13,396 bases of DNA from JACZXC01 sp036447375. GTDB taxonomy: Bacteria; Myxococcota_A; UBA9160; SMWR01. The stretch is from the NCBI GenBank assembly GCA_036447375.1, contig JAZFUU010000162.1:1-13396 (forward strand), read 5' to 3'. Below the pieces are notes generated by a model. That model had not been told where the DNA came from and made no database searches. It saw only the letters and a list, made by a program, of their open reading frames with translations. Positions 1-6,662 of the stretch are shown piece by piece. Every line of letters begins with the position of its first letter. Within the stretch, counting starts at the first letter, position 1. The position numbers were made by a program, and so were the translations under genes.

Positions 1-332
1 CCTTCCGCGCTGAACTCGTGTTCGTCGGTCCGGACCCGAAAAGGACGCTCGGACAGATCGATTTCGGTGGCGTCCTCGAGGAGCACCCGGGTTCCGAAGC
101 GCTCGGCCTGCTTCTGGAATAACTCCATCATTTCGGGCCCGGTGACGCCCTCGGGAACGCCCGGATAGTTCTCGACGTCGGTGGTGAGCATCAGCTGCCC
201 GCCGAACTGAACTCCGGCGACCACCACCGGTTCGAGCTCGGCGCGAGCCGCGTAGATTGCCGCAGTGTATCCCGCCGGCCCACTTCCCACGATCGCGATA
301 CGGTGACTTTGGTGGTTTTGGCGGTCGTCCAT
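1..332 (-). CDS. trxB: Thioredoxin reductase, N-terminal part (cut by window edge)
   Basis: FAD/NADPH-dependent thioredoxin reductase, which reduces oxidised thioredoxin in the cytoplasm. Only about 110 N-terminal residues are visible. The protein begins MDDRQNHQSHR and is followed by the FAD dinucleotide-binding loop GSGPAG (residues 16-21), the stretch FGGQLMLTTDVENYPGV and the GPEMM segment, all typical of bacterial TrxB. The CxxC redox centre and NADPH domain lie beyond position 1, so activity cannot be checked. The ATG at 330-332 begins 1 bp after the glutaredoxin stop, so the two genes are almost certainly co-transcribed and translationally coupled. The identification is strong; a related low-molecular-weight disulfide reductase of the same flavoprotein family is the only realistic alternative. 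Confidence 0.93.
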   Translation of the reverse strand, partial: MDDRQNHQSHRIAIVGSGPAGYTAAIYAARAELEPVVVAGVQFGGQLMLTTDVENYPGVPEGVTGPEMMELFQKQAERFGTRVLLEDATEIDLSERPFRVRTDEHEFSAE

Positions 333-333
333 C

Positions 334-600
334 TCAGCCCCCGGACTCCGGCGCGAGAAGCGCGTCGAGCTCGCCGGCGTGCTCCATGGCGGCGAGCTCA
401 TCGTAGCCCCCGACGTGGGTTTCTCCGATGAAGATCTGCGGAACGGTCCCGCGGCCGCTTCGATCGATCATCTCCTGGTGCCGGGCGGGTTCGGCGGCCA
501 CGTCGATCTCCAGCCAATCTTGGCCCTTCTGCCCGAGCAGTCGCTTCGCCATCGTGCAATAGGGGCACATCGCCTTCGTGTACATGACGATCTTAGCCAT
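334..600 (-). CDS. grxC: Glutaredoxin (GrxC-type, CPYC active site)
   Basis: Small cytoplasmic glutathione-dependent thiol-disulfide oxidoreductase of 88 residues, the normal glutaredoxin-3 length. Visible features are the beta-strand KIVMYTK, the dithiol site CPYC at residues 12-15, the cis-proline motif TVPQIFI (about 52-58) and the glutathione-binding segment HVGGYDEL (about 62-69). The start is ATG at 598-600; the ribosome-binding site is weak. It sits 67 bp after the membrane-protein gene and 1 bp before trxB, forming a thiol-redox pair. Glutamate-cysteine ligase is encoded about 3.5 kb upstream on the same strand, so the cell probably makes the glutathione that this protein uses. The symbol grxC is by family resemblance. 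Confidence 0.95.
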   Translation of the reverse strand: MAKIVMYTKAMCPYCTMAKRLLGQKGQDWLEIDVAAEPARHQEMIDRSGRGTVPQIFIGETHVGGYDELAAMEHAGELDALLAPESGG

Positions 601-628
601 CTCGGAATAGTACCCAGCGTCGGCGTAG

Positions 629-667
629 CCCGCCTTGTTCGCGACGAGGGATCATGAATAAGGCGGG
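629..667 (-). terminator. 8-bp inverted repeat just after a stop codon, possible weak terminator
   Basis: Perfect 8-bp arms (CCCGCCTT at 629-636 and AAGGCGGG at 660-667) flank a 23-base loop. On the minus strand the first arm starts directly after the TAA of the membrane-protein gene. There is no T-run after the second arm, so it is not a classical intrinsic terminator. It could be a Rho-dependent site, an mRNA 3'-end stabiliser or an attenuator before the glutaredoxin gene. Confidence 0.35.
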
Positions 668-2326
668 TTAGAGCGGTTCGGTGATGGGCAGCTCTTCCCA
701 CATCAGCTGGAGGAACGTACCGATGAAGAAGGACATGAAGGTCATGATAAAAATGGCCGCCGGAAACGTGTAGAAGGGTTCGATTCCGAGAACCCGAGGC
801 AGTTCGCCGACAAAGGCCGGAAGAGACCCGCGCAAGGCCTCGATGGAAGCCACGGCCTCGCCACCGGTCCAGTTGCGCAGGGTCATGAAGCTCCCGACGA
901 GTCCGGTGAGAATCAGGCCGAACCCGAGTGACTGCAGGATCCCGAGCAGGAAGATCCGCCGGGCGCGCGAGAACGCCTCGTCGGGATCCTTTAGACGCCT
1001 CTGCACTTCGGTGTAGAGGTAGAGAAGCGTGGTCAACCCGAGCAGCCCCGCGATGCTCGCCAGCGTAACCCAGCCGAGGGCGGCCAGGGCCCACACCTCA
1101 TCGATGAAGAAAATCGGCAGGTATCCCACGATGATCCCGGCGGCAATCCGTGGAACCGATGTGTGAAAGAAGATCAGATCACGTTTCCAGCAGAACCGAT
1201 ACAGCAGGAACCACAAGGCGATGCTGTCGACCACGATCACTTCCGCCACACACAGCATGTCGATGAGCATCGGAGCCCGCTCGTAGAAGAAGCCGGCGGC
1301 GATGAAGGGCGACGCCAGCGCCGCCAGCAAAATCGAATAGTTGAGGCTCGTGTGCCGCGAAAGGACCCGATCGCCATCGGTCGCACCGCGACTCAATAGA
1401 TCGGCGTGTTGAATCATCGCCGCCGCGCTGTGGATATCGTATTGACGCAGGAACCAGCCTTCGAGCTTCCCGAGTACTCGCATGCAATCGCGGTTGTTCG
1501 GGCGCCGGAGAAATGGAGTCAGGTCTCTCCCTCGTTCCAGGGCGAAGTCCTCGCCCTGGCTGATCGCTCGCAAGATCTCGGTCTCGCGGTCTTCGAAGGG
1601 AGAGTCCTCGGCCTCGAAAAGGAGATTCTCCTCGTCCAGACACACTTCCTCGAGCCAGCGATAGAAGGCTCGCTCGGTCAGCCGAACCAACGATCGATCC
1701 ACCGCTTCGGAGTCGCCGGTCTCCATCGTGTGGAAGAAACCCGCCTCAGACAGGTCATCCGAAGGATCGATCGGTTCGGCGGACCCGGCGATATAGGCGG
1801 CGAGGTAGCTCGGCGTCACCCGTCTCCGCAACAGCGCCAGAAGCGCTCGAAACGACAGCTTGCGCAGATGAAGGGCGGCGGTGCGCATGCCCGGACCCTC
1901 TTCATTTCCGCGGTCGGCCAGATAACGCAGCAAGATCTGCGAGATCAGCGCCAGATCTTCGTAGACCTTCGTCATGGCCCGATCGTCGAGCCGCCGTTCG
2001 CTCTCGAGGCGCGACAAGACCCCATCGAGGTAGCGGGGAATGCTCAGCACCAACCGCGAGATCAGGACCGCGGCATCGCGCCGGTTGGCACCCGGGGTAA
2101 GGAAGCGCGGTTTTCGCGCCAGGTCGTCGAACTGAATGTAGAGCTCCGCCGGATCGTGGAGGTCCGCCCGGAACGAGAAGGTCTCGGGAAATACGCCGAC
2201 GAAGCCCTCGCCCGTGTCGATTTCGAAGCGCACCTCGCGCGCGTGGAACGCGTAGGTAAAGCGGAACGTGAGCCGCAGCCGTTCGATCCGTAGTTCGAGT
2301 CGATCGAGACCGCTTGCGCTGCTCAC
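668..2326 (-). CDS. Polytopic membrane protein of unknown function
   Basis: Protein of 552 residues that I do not recognise. The first 325 or so residues look soluble: a short strand-rich segment (about 10-55) followed by charged, helix-prone sequence with acidic stretches around 230-250. The C-terminal part has about six hydrophobic segments, near 329-348, 354-378, 391-408, 412-438, 458-480 and 519-542. The last one ends in an acidic tail, MWEELPITEPL. The likely arrangement is a cytoplasmic N-domain attached to an inner-membrane channel-like or sensor-like domain. The start is GTG at 2324-2326 and lies 7 bp after the response-regulator stop, so the two are very likely one operon and the protein may be the regulator's partner. 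No catalytic motif, HisKA/HATPase signature or transporter motif was seen. Confidence 0.85.
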   Translation of the reverse strand: MSSASGLDRLELRIERLRLTFRFTYAFHAREVRFEIDTGEGFVGVFPETFSFRADLHDPAELYIQFDDLARKPRFLTPGANRRDAAVLISRLVLSIPRYLDGVLSRLESERRLDDRAMTKVYEDLALISQILLRYLADRGNEEGPGMRTAALHLRKLSFRALLALLRRRVTPSYLAAYIAGSAEPIDPSDDLSEAGFFHTMETGDSEAVDRSLVRLTERAFYRWLEEVCLDEENLLFEAEDSPFEDRETEILRAISQGEDFALERGRDLTPFLRRPNNRDCMRVLGKLEGWFLRQYDIHSAAAMIQHADLLSRGATDGDRVLSRHTSLNYSILLAALASPFIAAGFFYERAPMLIDMLCVAEVIVVDSIALWFLLYRFCWKRDLIFFHTSVPRIAAGIIVGYLPIFFIDEVWALAALGWVTLASIAGLLGLTTLLYLYTEVQRRLKDPDEAFSRARRIFLLGILQSLGFGLILTGLVGSFMTLRNWTGGEAVASIEALRGSLPAFVGELPRVLGIEPFYTFPAAIFIMTFMSFFIGTFLQLMWEELPITEPL

Positions 2327-2333
2327 GGTGGGC

Positions 2334-3482
2334 TTAGAGGACGCGCTGCTTCGGGTTCTCGCCGGATTCGTAGTATTCCTCCACGCGCCGGGCCAGCGCC
2401 TGAACCCGCTCGGGAACCTCGTCGGGCAGGGGCCAGCGCGCCATGGCGATCCGCATGCGATCCCGCAGCAACTGGGAATCGGGATAGTCTTGCTGTGCCA
2501 GCATATCGTCGACTTCGAGCCAATTCTCCACGGCGGTCAGCGTGCGCATGACCCGTTCGGACAGCTCGCTCATCCCCGGCGAATCGATGCGCGATCCCTG
2601 CACCTTCGCCGCCATGGACGGCAGCTGGTCTTGCAGCTGTTCCAGCTTCCCGCGCAGCTCCCCCTGAGTCTGGACGATCTCACTCATGAATTCGCCGTAG
2701 CGGCGCAACAGCGGCTCGTGCGACACCTCGCGGAAGAAAATGACGTGCCCGAACGGGTCCGCCGATCCGTCGGTCAGGTTCTGACTCGTAATCCGCAGGT
2801 GATAGGTACGGTCATCGACTCGAACCTCGACGTCGTCGTACTTGATCGTGTCGTCACCGGTGACCCGATACACAATCGCCCCCAGCTCCTCGAGACCGTG
2901 GCGCTCAAGCACCGCCTTGAGGGGTCGATTGCGTAGGTCTCCCTCCAGCGCCAGGTAGTGGCGGGCGGGACGGTTCAGGGCCTGGATCACGCCGGACGAG
3001 TCCACGGCCAGGGCACCGGTGTCGAGGTGATCCATCACAGCTTCGAGAAAGATATTGGCGGCCTGAAGATCCACCACCAGCCGTTCGTTTTCGACCGTGA
3101 GTTCGTAGTGGTCGACGGCCTGCTTCATCACCTGCTTCAGATGATCCGGCTCCCAGGGCTTCGAGATGTAGGCATACACGTGGCCGTCGTTGATGGCCTG
3201 CACGATGGCCTGCATGTCGGAAAACCCCGTCAGGATCATCCGCACCGTGGACGGATGGCGTCGACAGACTTCGCTCAGGAACTCCACCCCGTCCATGTTC
3301 GGCATGCGCTGGTCGGTGAGAACCACCGCGAAAGGTGCCTTCTCGTCCAGGAGTTCCAGTGCACTGCGCGCGTCGTTCGAGGTGTAGACCTCGTAGTCGT
3401 CGGCGAAGGTGAAGGTCATCGTCTCGAGGATGGCTTCCTCGTCGTCGACCACCAGAATTCTCGGGAGGGCGGGACTCGTCAT
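2334..3482 (-). CDS. Response regulator: receiver domain plus PAS, no DNA-binding output
   Basis: Signalling protein of 382 residues. The receiver domain spans about residues 7-125. It has the acidic pair D13-D14, phosphoacceptor D57 in LTDQRMPNMDG, the conserved T85 in ILTGFSD and K108 in SKPW. This LTDQRMP...SKPW style is typical of regulators related to the RpfG/HD-GYP group. A helical linker (about 125-146) leads to a PAS-like domain (about 147-255, starting near EAVMDHLDTGALAVDSSGVI). The remaining 125 residues are helix-rich and match no HD-GYP, GGDEF, HTH or kinase motif that I can see. Output is therefore probably by protein-protein contact. The start is ATG at 3480-3482, 19 bp after the DUF1232 gene. 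The downstream membrane protein begins 7 bp after its stop, so the two probably act together. Confidence 0.9.
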   Translation of the reverse strand: MTSPALPRILVVDDEEAILETMTFTFADDYEVYTSNDARSALELLDEKAPFAVVLTDQRMPNMDGVEFLSEVCRRHPSTVRMILTGFSDMQAIVQAINDGHVYAYISKPWEPDHLKQVMKQAVDHYELTVENERLVVDLQAANIFLEAVMDHLDTGALAVDSSGVIQALNRPARHYLALEGDLRNRPLKAVLERHGLEELGAIVYRVTGDDTIKYDDVEVRVDDRTYHLRITSQNLTDGSADPFGHVIFFREVSHEPLLRRYGEFMSEIVQTQGELRGKLEQLQDQLPSMAAKVQGSRIDSPGMSELSERVMRTLTAVENWLEVDDMLAQQDYPDSQLLRDRMRIAMARWPLPDEVPERVQALARRVEEYYESGENPKQRVL

Positions 3483-3501
3483 CGAGCACCCAATACGGAG
3501 C

Positions 3502-4068
3502 CTACCAACCCAGGTAGCTCCCGGATTTCTTTTTCTGGGCGTCCTTGGCCTCGCGCTTGGAGATCTCGCCCCGGATCTTCTCGCGGTCGGAGTCCAGGCG
3601 CTTGCGGAGGCGTTCCTTCCCCGCGGCAGCCCAGGGTCTCTGCTCGGCCGTGTCGCGGCGCGCGCGAAATCGCCGATAGCCCCAGAGCTCGTGCTTGAAC
3701 TCGTCCTCGATAAATTTGATCATGATCGCGTCATCCAGGAATCCCAGGCCCGGAATGTGATCGGGAATCAGATCATCGGGATTCGCGAAATAGGCGATTG
3801 CGGCCATCACCTGATTCCGAACCGGCGCCGGCGCCGCGTACTCGTCGTCCTGGATCAGATCCGTCAGGTCCGAGAGGACTGAAATCGCCTCGCTGACGAA
3901 CGCGGGGGTCTTCTTGGAGGCCCGTACCTCCTTCACGATGGCCTTCGCCTCGCGGATGATCTTGGCCGGATCCTGCCCGACGGCGTCCTTCTTTGCCTTG
4001 CGATAGAGGGAGCGGAAGTAGTTGGCATCCGCCTCATCGAGGGTAAAGGTCACCTTGAACTTAGCCAT
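3502..4068 (-). CDS. DUF1232 / YkvA-family protein
   Basis: Protein of 188 residues carrying a DUF1232 (YkvA) motif at about residues 85-120: VMAAIAYFANPDDLIPDHIP followed by GLGFLDDAIMIKFI. The Y-x-x-x-P-x-D-L-I-P-D and G-x-x-D-D-x pattern is diagnostic of the family, whose function is not established. The N-terminus (KFKVTFTLDEADANYFRSLYRKAKKD) and the Lys/Arg-rich helical C-terminus (about 135-185) are additions to the domain. No convincing membrane span is seen beyond the mildly hydrophobic motif. The start is ATG at 4066-4068, supported by GGGAGG five bases upstream (4074-4079). The gene heads the set with the response regulator (19 bp downstream) and the membrane protein. Confidence 0.9.
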   Translation of the reverse strand: MAKFKVTFTLDEADANYFRSLYRKAKKDAVGQDPAKIIREAKAIVKEVRASKKTPAFVSEAISVLSDLTDLIQDDEYAAPAPVRNQVMAAIAYFANPDDLIPDHIPGLGFLDDAIMIKFIEDEFKHELWGYRRFRARRDTAEQRPWAAAGKERLRKRLDSDREKIRGEISKREAKDAQKKKSGSYLGW

Positions 4069-4073
4069 GTGGG

Positions 4074-4079
4074 CCTCCC
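4074..4079 (-). promoter_or_regulatory. Strong Shine-Dalgarno for the DUF1232 gene
   Basis: GGGAGG on the minus strand, 5 bases before the ATG at 4066-4068. It fixes the start, and it is one of the few clear ribosome-binding sites in the window. It suggests that this gene is translated independently of gshA, which ends 66 bp upstream. Confidence 0.7.
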
Positions 4080-4134
4080 GGCTCCGTTTCCAGCCCGTCT
4101 CTGGCGAGGGGGTTTCGCGGTGGAGTCGACTGTA

Positions 4135-5502
4135 TCAATAGCGCGCATACTCGATCAAGCGATCGACCGAGCGTCCCCACTCCCCCTCCCAACAATCGAG
4201 GACCGCCTGCCCTGGACTCACTCCCCGTTCGATCTGCTCCATCAGCGGGTCCAGGAAGGGCGTCTCGTCGGGATCCCGCTTCCCAGCGTGACCGATCCGG
4301 CGAAGCCCCTCGCATGAGATCGAGATCAGTTCCCTCGCCAGGTCGAGCATCGGTCGGCCGGCGAACTCCGCCGCCAGACCCCGCCTGGCCGCGTCGTCAC
4401 GGGCGGCCTGCCGCTGCGGGTGAGACGTCTCGCCCACCAGCGTCTGGGCGGCAGCCCGGGCATCCGCATCGTAGAGCACGCCCTTCCACAGGGCCGGAAG
4501 CGAACAGGTCAGGCCCGGTGGCACGGCATCGGCCCCGCGCACTTCGATGATGTGCTTGAGCCGGACCTCCGGGAAAAGAGTGGTCAGGTGGCGGTCGAAA
4601 TCGGCGTAGGTGGCCGGAGTCCCGCCGCTCCCCTCACGCAGGAACTGCCGGAAAGTCATCCCCTTCGCGGCCCGGTACTCGCCATTGCGCACCACGAAGA
4701 ACATGGGCACGTCCAACGCCCATTCGACATAGCGCCGGTATCCGAAATCGGGCTCGAACGCGATCGGCAACAGCCCGCAGCGATCGGGATCGACCTGATT
4801 CCAAATCGCGACCCGGCGCGAGATGTAGCCGTTGGCCTTGCCGCCGGACAGGCTCGAGTTGGCGTACATCGCCGATACGATCGGCGTCAGGACCAGGGCC
4901 GTCCGGAACTTCACCGCCATGTCGGCCTCGTCGGAAAAGTCGAAATTCGCCTGGACCGTGGCCGACGTGTACATCATGTCGAGGGCCAGGCTCCCCCGCG
5001 TCGGCAGATAGCTGCGCATGATCCGGTAGCGCTCTTTGGGCATCTGAGGAATCTCATCGACGGAATGAATCGGATGGATTCCGAGTCCGAGCCACACGAT
5101 TCCCAGGGGCTCGGAAACCCGCTTCATCAAGTCCAGGTGCGTGTGAAACTCGTCGCAGGTCTCGTGGACGGTTCGCAGGGGCGCCCCGGACAGTTCCAGC
5201 TGCCCCCCCGGCTCAAGGGTGATGCTGGCGCCGTCCTTCTCCAACGCAATGAGGTGGGGCCCTTCGAAAACACGAGTCCAGCCGTCCGCCGCGGCGATCG
5301 CCTCGAGGAGGGCCCCGATACCTCTGGGGCCGTCGTAGGGCACCGGGCTGTGGCGGTCGCTGGTGAGGCCGATCTTCTCGTGCTCAGTGCCCACCCGAAA
5401 CTGCTCGGCGGGCTTCTCCCCGCGCCGAATGACCTCGACCAGATCTTCGGGCGACCGGACCTCGGCACTCGCCTCACCCGCAGCGGGGGAACCCGGACTC
5501 AA
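4135..5502 (-). CDS. gshA: Glutamate-cysteine ligase, plant/proteobacterial (GCS2) type
   Basis: ATP-dependent ligation of L-glutamate and L-cysteine to gamma-glutamylcysteine, the first step of glutathione synthesis (EC 6.3.2.2), in the cytoplasm. The 455 residues match the usual length of the plant/alphaproteobacterial class. Family hallmarks are FRVGTEHEKIG (about 35-45), ITLEPGGQLELSG, the region around SLALDMMYTSATVQANFDFS, and IEVRGADA. The start needs care: the open frame extends upstream, but that part is a shadow of the overlapping yjjX-like gene. The best start is TTG at 5500-5502, which overlaps the upstream TGA (TTGA) and has a GGGGGAG ribosome-binding site 7 bases before it. No other ATG, GTG or TTG lies between this point and the conserved GTEHEK motif. 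Coupling to the nucleotide triphosphatase gene is likely. No gshB is present in the window. Confidence 0.93.
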   Translation of the reverse strand: MSPGSPAAGEASAEVRSPEDLVEVIRRGEKPAEQFRVGTEHEKIGLTSDRHSPVPYDGPRGIGALLEAIAAADGWTRVFEGPHLIALEKDGASITLEPGGQLELSGAPLRTVHETCDEFHTHLDLMKRVSEPLGIVWLGLGIHPIHSVDEIPQMPKERYRIMRSYLPTRGSLALDMMYTSATVQANFDFSDEADMAVKFRTALVLTPIVSAMYANSSLSGGKANGYISRRVAIWNQVDPDRCGLLPIAFEPDFGYRRYVEWALDVPMFFVVRNGEYRAAKGMTFRQFLREGSGGTPATYADFDRHLTTLFPEVRLKHIIEVRGADAVPPGLTCSLPALWKGVLYDADARAAAQTLVGETSHPQRQAARDDAARRGLAAEFAGRPMLDLARELISISCEGLRRIGHAGKRDPDETPFLDPLMEQIERGVSPGQAVLDCWEGEWGRSVDRLIEYARY

Positions 5503-6146
5503 GAGCCCTCTCCCCCGCTGAGGTCGTCGTAGAGGTCGGGATGCAGAAACGCCACCAGGGCACACAACACCGCGTGGCGCGCGTACTCGCGGCGGGGCAG
5601 CACGCCCAGAGTGAGCCGCCCCACGTTCCCGAGGCCTCGCGCGGAGGGCAGCGCCGAGGACTCGCCGCGGCGCCTCTGCCAGATGCGGTCGAATAGACCT
5701 CCGATCGGAGCGCGCTCGTTGGCCGCCTGCTGAGAGCAGTCTGGCGGGTAGGCAAAGGCCGACGAGAAACCGAAGGAGAGTCGTTTCCCGTCGGTCACCG
5801 CGGCGCAACCGATGTTGACGTGGCGCAGCTTGAACTCGGACAACGAGGAGCGGGAGCCAGCGGCCGCTTCGGGTAGCTCGATCAGGCCGTCTTCGATTCC
5901 CACCGCGAGCTCGCACGCCTGGGATTCGACGGCCGCCCGAGCGCGGTTGCTCGCGCCCCGAATGATCTCGTCGAAGCCCACGGGCTGCTCGGCGACCCCA
6001 CTGGCCACGCCGACGCCTTCGACCCGCACTTTCGGAGCGTAGGCCAGCAGCGCGCTTCGAACCGCGGCGATCTTCGGCTCGTTCTTCGAGCCAACCCTCA
6101 CCTCGCGAAGCGATGCCAACGGGCTCGGAACCACGGCGGTACTCAC
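5499..6146 (-). CDS. yjjX: Inosine/xanthosine triphosphatase, YjjX/DUF84 family
   Basis: House-cleaning nucleotidase that hydrolyses the damaged purines ITP and XTP to keep them out of nucleic acids. The 215 residues show the family pattern: VGSKNEPKIAAVRSAL (about 18-33), GVGVASGVAEQPVGFDEIIRGASNRA (about 44-69), VGIEDGLIEL (about 82-91), NIGCAAVTDG (about 111-120) and GLGNVGRLTLGVLPRREY near the C-terminus. About 25 extra residues (LPEAAAGSRSSLSEFKLRH) sit between the VGIEDG strand and the next one. The start is GTG at 6144-6146, overlapping the stop of the upstream small gene (GTGA). The 3' end overlaps gshA by 4 bp. The symbol reflects family membership; substrate preference cannot be read from the sequence. 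Confidence 0.88.
   Translation of the reverse strand: MSTAVVPSPLASLREVRVGSKNEPKIAAVRSALLAYAPKVRVEGVGVASGVAEQPVGFDEIIRGASNRARAAVESQACELAVGIEDGLIELPEAAAGSRSSLSEFKLRHVNIGCAAVTDGKRLSFGFSSAFAYPPDCSQQAANERAPIGGLFDRIWQRRRGESSALPSARGLGNVGRLTLGVLPRREYARHAVLCALVAFLHPDLYDDLSGGEGS
5506..5516 (-). promoter_or_regulatory. Ribosome-binding site deciding the TTG start of gshA
   Basis: Minus-strand GGGGGAGAGGG lies inside the last codons of the yjjX-like gene. The GGGGGAG part is 7 bases before the TTG at 5500-5502. Together with the TTGA stop/start overlap, it supports this rare start codon over the longer open frame. Confidence 0.6.
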
Positions 6147-6592
6147 GGCGTCGAAGCTTCCTCGAGGAAGCTCTCGAGCAAGTTCGCGAGGGCGTCGTTC
6201 AGCTCGGTGTCGGATTCCAGAGGAAACGAACGGCAGGGGCCCTCGTTCTTGCCAACGCGAAACGGACCCACCAGGGTCACGTCACCCCGGCTCTTGGCTG
6301 TGACAACGATTCGATACCGACCCCGGCGAAGATCGAACTCGACGGCGCGGAGGTGCTTTTCATCGATTCGGATCTCCCCCAGCGAAACCCGAAGGTGCGG
6401 CGCTCCCGCCCCGGCCGCGGCCCGGTGAAAGCGCTCCAGGGCCCCCTCGATCCGATCTCGCAGGCGTTCCACGCAGTTCCGCGCGCGTTCCAGCCCGTCT
6501 CGATGCTCGGCCTCTCTCGCGCCGAGGGTCTGGCCCAGCGCCTCGAGGCGATCGCCGAGGTCTGGATTCGAGATCTGGGAGCCGGTCGCCAC
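6143..6592 (-). CDS. Small protein of unknown function
   Basis: Protein of about 149 residues that I do not recognise. It is charged and helical at the N-terminus (residues about 10-60, heptad-like, possibly coiled coil: RLEALGQTLGAREAEHRDGLERA). A strand-rich part follows (HLRVSLGEIRI, LRAVEFDL, YRIVVTAKS, DVTLVGPFRVG), and the protein ends LESFLEEASTP. There is no signal peptide or membrane span. The reading frame is supported by the 4-bp GTGA overlap with the yjjX-like gene. The start is uncertain. GTG at 6590-6592 is the only standard codon between the M23 stop and the conserved-looking part, but it has no ribosome-binding site. An in-frame CTG at 6623-6625 lies six bases after GGGAGG and would give 160 residues. 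The gene begins 37-70 bp after the M23 stop. Confidence 0.7.
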   Translation of the reverse strand: MATGSQISNPDLGDRLEALGQTLGAREAEHRDGLERARNCVERLRDRIEGALERFHRAAAGAGAPHLRVSLGEIRIDEKHLRAVEFDLRRGRYRIVVTAKSRGDVTLVGPFRVGKNEGPCRSFPLESDTELNDALANLLESFLEEASTP

Positions 6593-6662
6593 GGGCGCAG
6601 GATACTCGAAATAGCGAGGGCACAGCGGGGGCCTCCCGAGGCGCTGACGCGGTAGAACGGCG

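Noticed and set aside
601..628. TACTAT upstream of the glutaredoxin gene as a -10 box
   Set aside because: It matches TATAAT at only four of six positions, has no -35 partner at suitable spacing, and lies a few bases from the start codon.
1406..2293. Long open frame on the plus strand inside the membrane-protein gene
   Set aside because: It is antisense to a well-formed membrane protein with normal operon spacing. Its product is rich in Arg, Gln and Val without any domain, as expected for a GC-rich antisense shadow.
4420..5532. 370-codon plus-strand frame opposite gshA
   Set aside because: Antisense shadow of a confidently identified glutamate-cysteine ligase.
5503..5916. Upstream extension of the gshA frame to GTG 5914-5916
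   Set aside because: This part is out of frame within the yjjX-like gene, is Arg-rich, and would add 138 residues that the family lacks. The TTG at 5502 has a ribosome-binding site and a stop/start overlap.
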